The notes under the pieces: model-generated
What the model saw: the letters and a program-made list of their open reading frames with translations, nothing else
Databases searched by the model: none
What the model was told of the DNA's origin: nothing
Source of the DNA: Flavobacterium sp. 90
Lineage (GTDB): Bacteria; Bacteroidota; Bacteroidia; Flavobacteriales; Flavobacteriaceae
Direction of reading: 5' to 3'
Assembly: GCF_004339525.1 (NCBI RefSeq)
Contig: NZ_SMGE01000001.1
Coordinates: forward strand, 496,001-560,000
DNA: 64,000 nucleotides
Position numbers and translations under genes: made by a program
Shown: positions 62,348-64,000 of the stretch, one piece after another
How positions within the stretch are numbered: the first letter of the stretch is position 1
Layout of the letters: every line of letters starts with the position of its first letter

Positions 62348-63478
62348 TTAACTATTTACAATTTCTATCACTTTTGTAAATCCATCATTAGCAGTATTTT
62401 GGTCATAAAGAAATAACGGCATATCTGCTTTCGGCATCCAAACTCTTCCTAATTCCACTGCTTTAGCTATAGGAATTGCAGGGAAAATATGGATTGGAGT
62501 TTGTGCATCATATTTAGCTTTTATTTGATTAAATAATTGTCTAATTGCAATACTAAAATCTTCTAAATGTTTTTTACTCTTTAAATAATCATTAAATGGA
62601 TTATCTATTGTAAATGTAAAAACATCGCATTCTTCGCCTAAAACTTGAGTAATTCTATCATTAGTAATGGTAGCACTTAAAGAAATATTTAAAGCCACCG
62701 TTTTATGCTTTTTCACAGGTTCTATTAGTCTATATTTTACCTCTGTGGTATCATCATCTAAATTCCAAGTATTAGGATTGCGTACTTTTTGATGAATATT
62801 AGCCGTATAAATATCATTGATAAGTGTACCTAATTTTATAAGTAATGGAATTGGCGCAAAAGCAAAGACGGATAAATGCTTAATTTCTCCTTTTGCATAA
62901 TTCTGGAATAATTTCCTATCGAATTGTGCTTCTAAATTTGCTATTTCAGTTGTCCAAAACGCACTGTCTCTATCTCTTTGTACACTATTGGATAAACTTA
63001 AATCAATAGTGTCAGCAATTGCTGGATAATAGGTTGGATAAAGAAATTGGCTTACTGTTTGGTAACTCATTTCTGGTGTAAACACCCCTACATTAGCTTT
63101 GTAAGTAAGTATATGGCTATACATATTTGGTGCAATAGCTGTAACATTCTCAATGCGCTCTTCGTGTTCTTTTTTCATATCCATTAATTCTGATACAGAA
63201 AAATGTATGCCGTTTTCAGCATCAATTCTTCTATGGCAACCATCACATAGTAGCATTAAATTTGATACCGCATTTGCTAAAATTGGAGATTGAATCACAT
63301 CGCCTCTAGGTCCTGTCGATTTATCTCCAACAATGTGAGCAATATATGATTTATTAAAATCTCTTTTTGTAATTAAATCTTTGTATAATGATTGATTACA
63401 GCCTCTAAACTGACAACGCCCAGCAGATTTTACTAAAAGTTGATTTTTTATTTTAGGTGGAATAGATGTATTGCTCAT
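62348..63478 (-). CDS. HNH endonuclease-SAVED fusion (Cap5-like effector)
   Basis: A 376-residue protein. The N-terminal HNH domain (about 20-95) has CQFRGC (C22, C27), YIAHIVGD (H48), SNLMLLCDGCHRRID (C78, C81, H82), a complete zinc-bound nuclease site. The C-terminal half (about 175-376) has the SAVED layout: FAFAPIPLLIKLG, VALNISLSATITNDRI, IHIFPAIPIAKAVELGRVWMP. Cap5 of CBASS has this architecture, where SAVED binds a cyclic oligonucleotide and triggers DNA cleavage. No CD-NTase gene is visible in the window. Confidence 0.87.
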   Translation of the reverse strand: MSNTSIPPKIKNQLLVKSAGRCQFRGCNQSLYKDLITKRDFNKSYIAHIVGDKSTGPRGDVIQSPILANAVSNLMLLCDGCHRRIDAENGIHFSVSELMDMKKEHEERIENVTAIAPNMYSHILTYKANVGVFTPEMSYQTVSQFLYPTYYPAIADTIDLSLSNSVQRDRDSAFWTTEIANLEAQFDRKLFQNYAKGEIKHLSVFAFAPIPLLIKLGTLINDIYTANIHQKVRNPNTWNLDDDTTEVKYRLIEPVKKHKTVALNISLSATITNDRITQVLGEECDVFTFTIDNPFNDYLKSKKHLEDFSIAIRQLFNQIKAKYDAQTPIHIFPAIPIAKAVELGRVWMPKADMPLFLYDQNTANDGFTKVIEIVNS

Positions 63479-63483
63479 TGCTT

Positions 63484-64000
63484 TTAATTATTGGTTTTTA
63501 CTCTCACTTTTCCAGTTAATAACTGTTGCATCAATCCTTTTTTCTGTAATCGTAAGGTTTCTAATTTTTGTTCATACTGTCTTAATTCTGCATTTGCTGT
63601 ATCTAGAATTTCAACGATTTCATTTTGTTTATCTATAGTGGCAGGTATTTTAATATGAATTTTATAAAGTTCTCGTGGTTGAATACGTTTTGAACCGGTA
63701 CCAGTAGAAATATCTTCAAGTTTTTCAAAAAAATGCACTCTTGAAAAATAATATAAAATATAATTTATATTAAAATTTACATTTACATCAAAAGCAGGTA
63801 TGTCCGAACTGCTTTCAAATCCATCTAACTCATTTGGGATAATACCGAACGCTCCTTTATGCAAATTTTGTTTACCATAAATAAATTGTCCAGCTTTTCT
63901 TAAATAATATGCAGTCGCCTCTTCTATTTCACTTCCTCTAACTCCTCTTTTCTCAATTCCTTTTAAATTCAATCTTACTGTAATTCTTTTATTTACATTT
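63484..64000 (-). CDS. hsdS: Type I restriction specificity subunit, C-terminal part
   Basis: The frame has no stop to the window edge (VNKRITVRLNLKGIEKRG... at the start), so this is the 3' end of hsdS; the start lies beyond 64000. The visible part is one target-recognition domain (SEIEEATAYYLRKAGQFIYGKQNLHKGAFGIIP, about the first 60 residues) followed by the coiled-coil conserved helix (EIVEILDTANAELRQYEQKLETLRLQKKGLMQQLLTGKVRV). hsdM is expected further out. It is 5 bp upstream of the HNH-SAVED start. Confidence 0.9.
   Translation of the reverse strand, partial: NVNKRITVRLNLKGIEKRGVRGSEIEEATAYYLRKAGQFIYGKQNLHKGAFGIIPNELDGFESSSDIPAFDVNVNFNINYILYYFSRVHFFEKLEDISTGTGSKRIQPRELYKIHIKIPATIDKQNEIVEILDTANAELRQYEQKLETLRLQKKGLMQQLLTGKVRVKTNN

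Noticed and set aside
57205..64000. A phage or IS element at the right side
   Set aside because: No transposase, terminase or structural gene was seen in the window; the block is a restriction operon with accessory genes.

Overview
The window looks like the chromosome of a Flavobacterium-type member of the Bacteroidota. The evidence is low GC, TAnnTTTG-type -7 promoter boxes, no Shine-Dalgarno leaders, a Flavobacteriia housekeeping gene order, and SusC/SusD and Bacteroidota Tra proteins. No database search was possible; family names come from motifs and gene order read in the sequence.

Region 1 (1-8116) is chromosomal backbone on the + strand: the 3' end of a thioredoxin-like gene, a DUF6952 gene, tpx, a DgkA-type kinase, ftsK, a LolA-like carrier, an LptF/LptG permease, a ribB fused to a degenerate GTP cyclohydrolase II domain, an acyl-CoA thioesterase, and tRNA-Ser(UGA).

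Region 2 (8117 to beyond 64000) is an integrative and conjugative element (ICE) of the Bacteroidota Tra type. It starts right after the tRNA with a tyrosine integrase. The transfer operon runs leftwards on the - strand, from 29039 to 12707 (TraE, F, G, I x3, J, K, L, M, N, plus a giant methylase-helicase), and then into small regulators and two DUF3945 paralogues. The DNA-processing genes (RHH accessory protein, relaxase, VirD4-type coupling ATPase) are at 53.3-57.0 kb on the + strand, behind a hairpin that may be oriT. No second tRNA-Ser 3'-end copy was found, so the right end is probably outside the window.

Three cargo blocks sit in the element. (a) 29.5-35.6 kb is a one-direction array of small genes separated by 125-140 bp imperfectly symmetric repeats that look like integron attC sites, with no integrase nearby. 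Its genes carry PLD, PD-(D/E)XK, HEPN-CBS, DUF4145 and decayed HNH-like signatures, as expected of defence genes. (b) 36.0-52.7 kb holds AraC-type regulators, lipoproteins, a SusC-SusD-S9 peptidase operon and an opposing operon of a MauE/DoxX-propeller protein and a small Cys-rich DUF6520 secreted protein. Two promoters in this block share about 21-bp-spaced direct repeats, which suggests one regulon. (c) 57.2-64 kb is a type I restriction operon (HsdS end, HsdR, YgjP-like protease) with an HNH-SAVED effector and a DUF1016 nuclease between hsdS and hsdR. The DUF1016 gene contains four in-frame palindromic repeat insertions.

The strongest candidates for something undescribed are the attC-like cassette array in an ICE, the SusCD/S9/MauE/DUF6520 peptide-like system with its shared operator, the HNH-SAVED protein inside a type I restriction operon, and a compact structured RNA in the tra operon.
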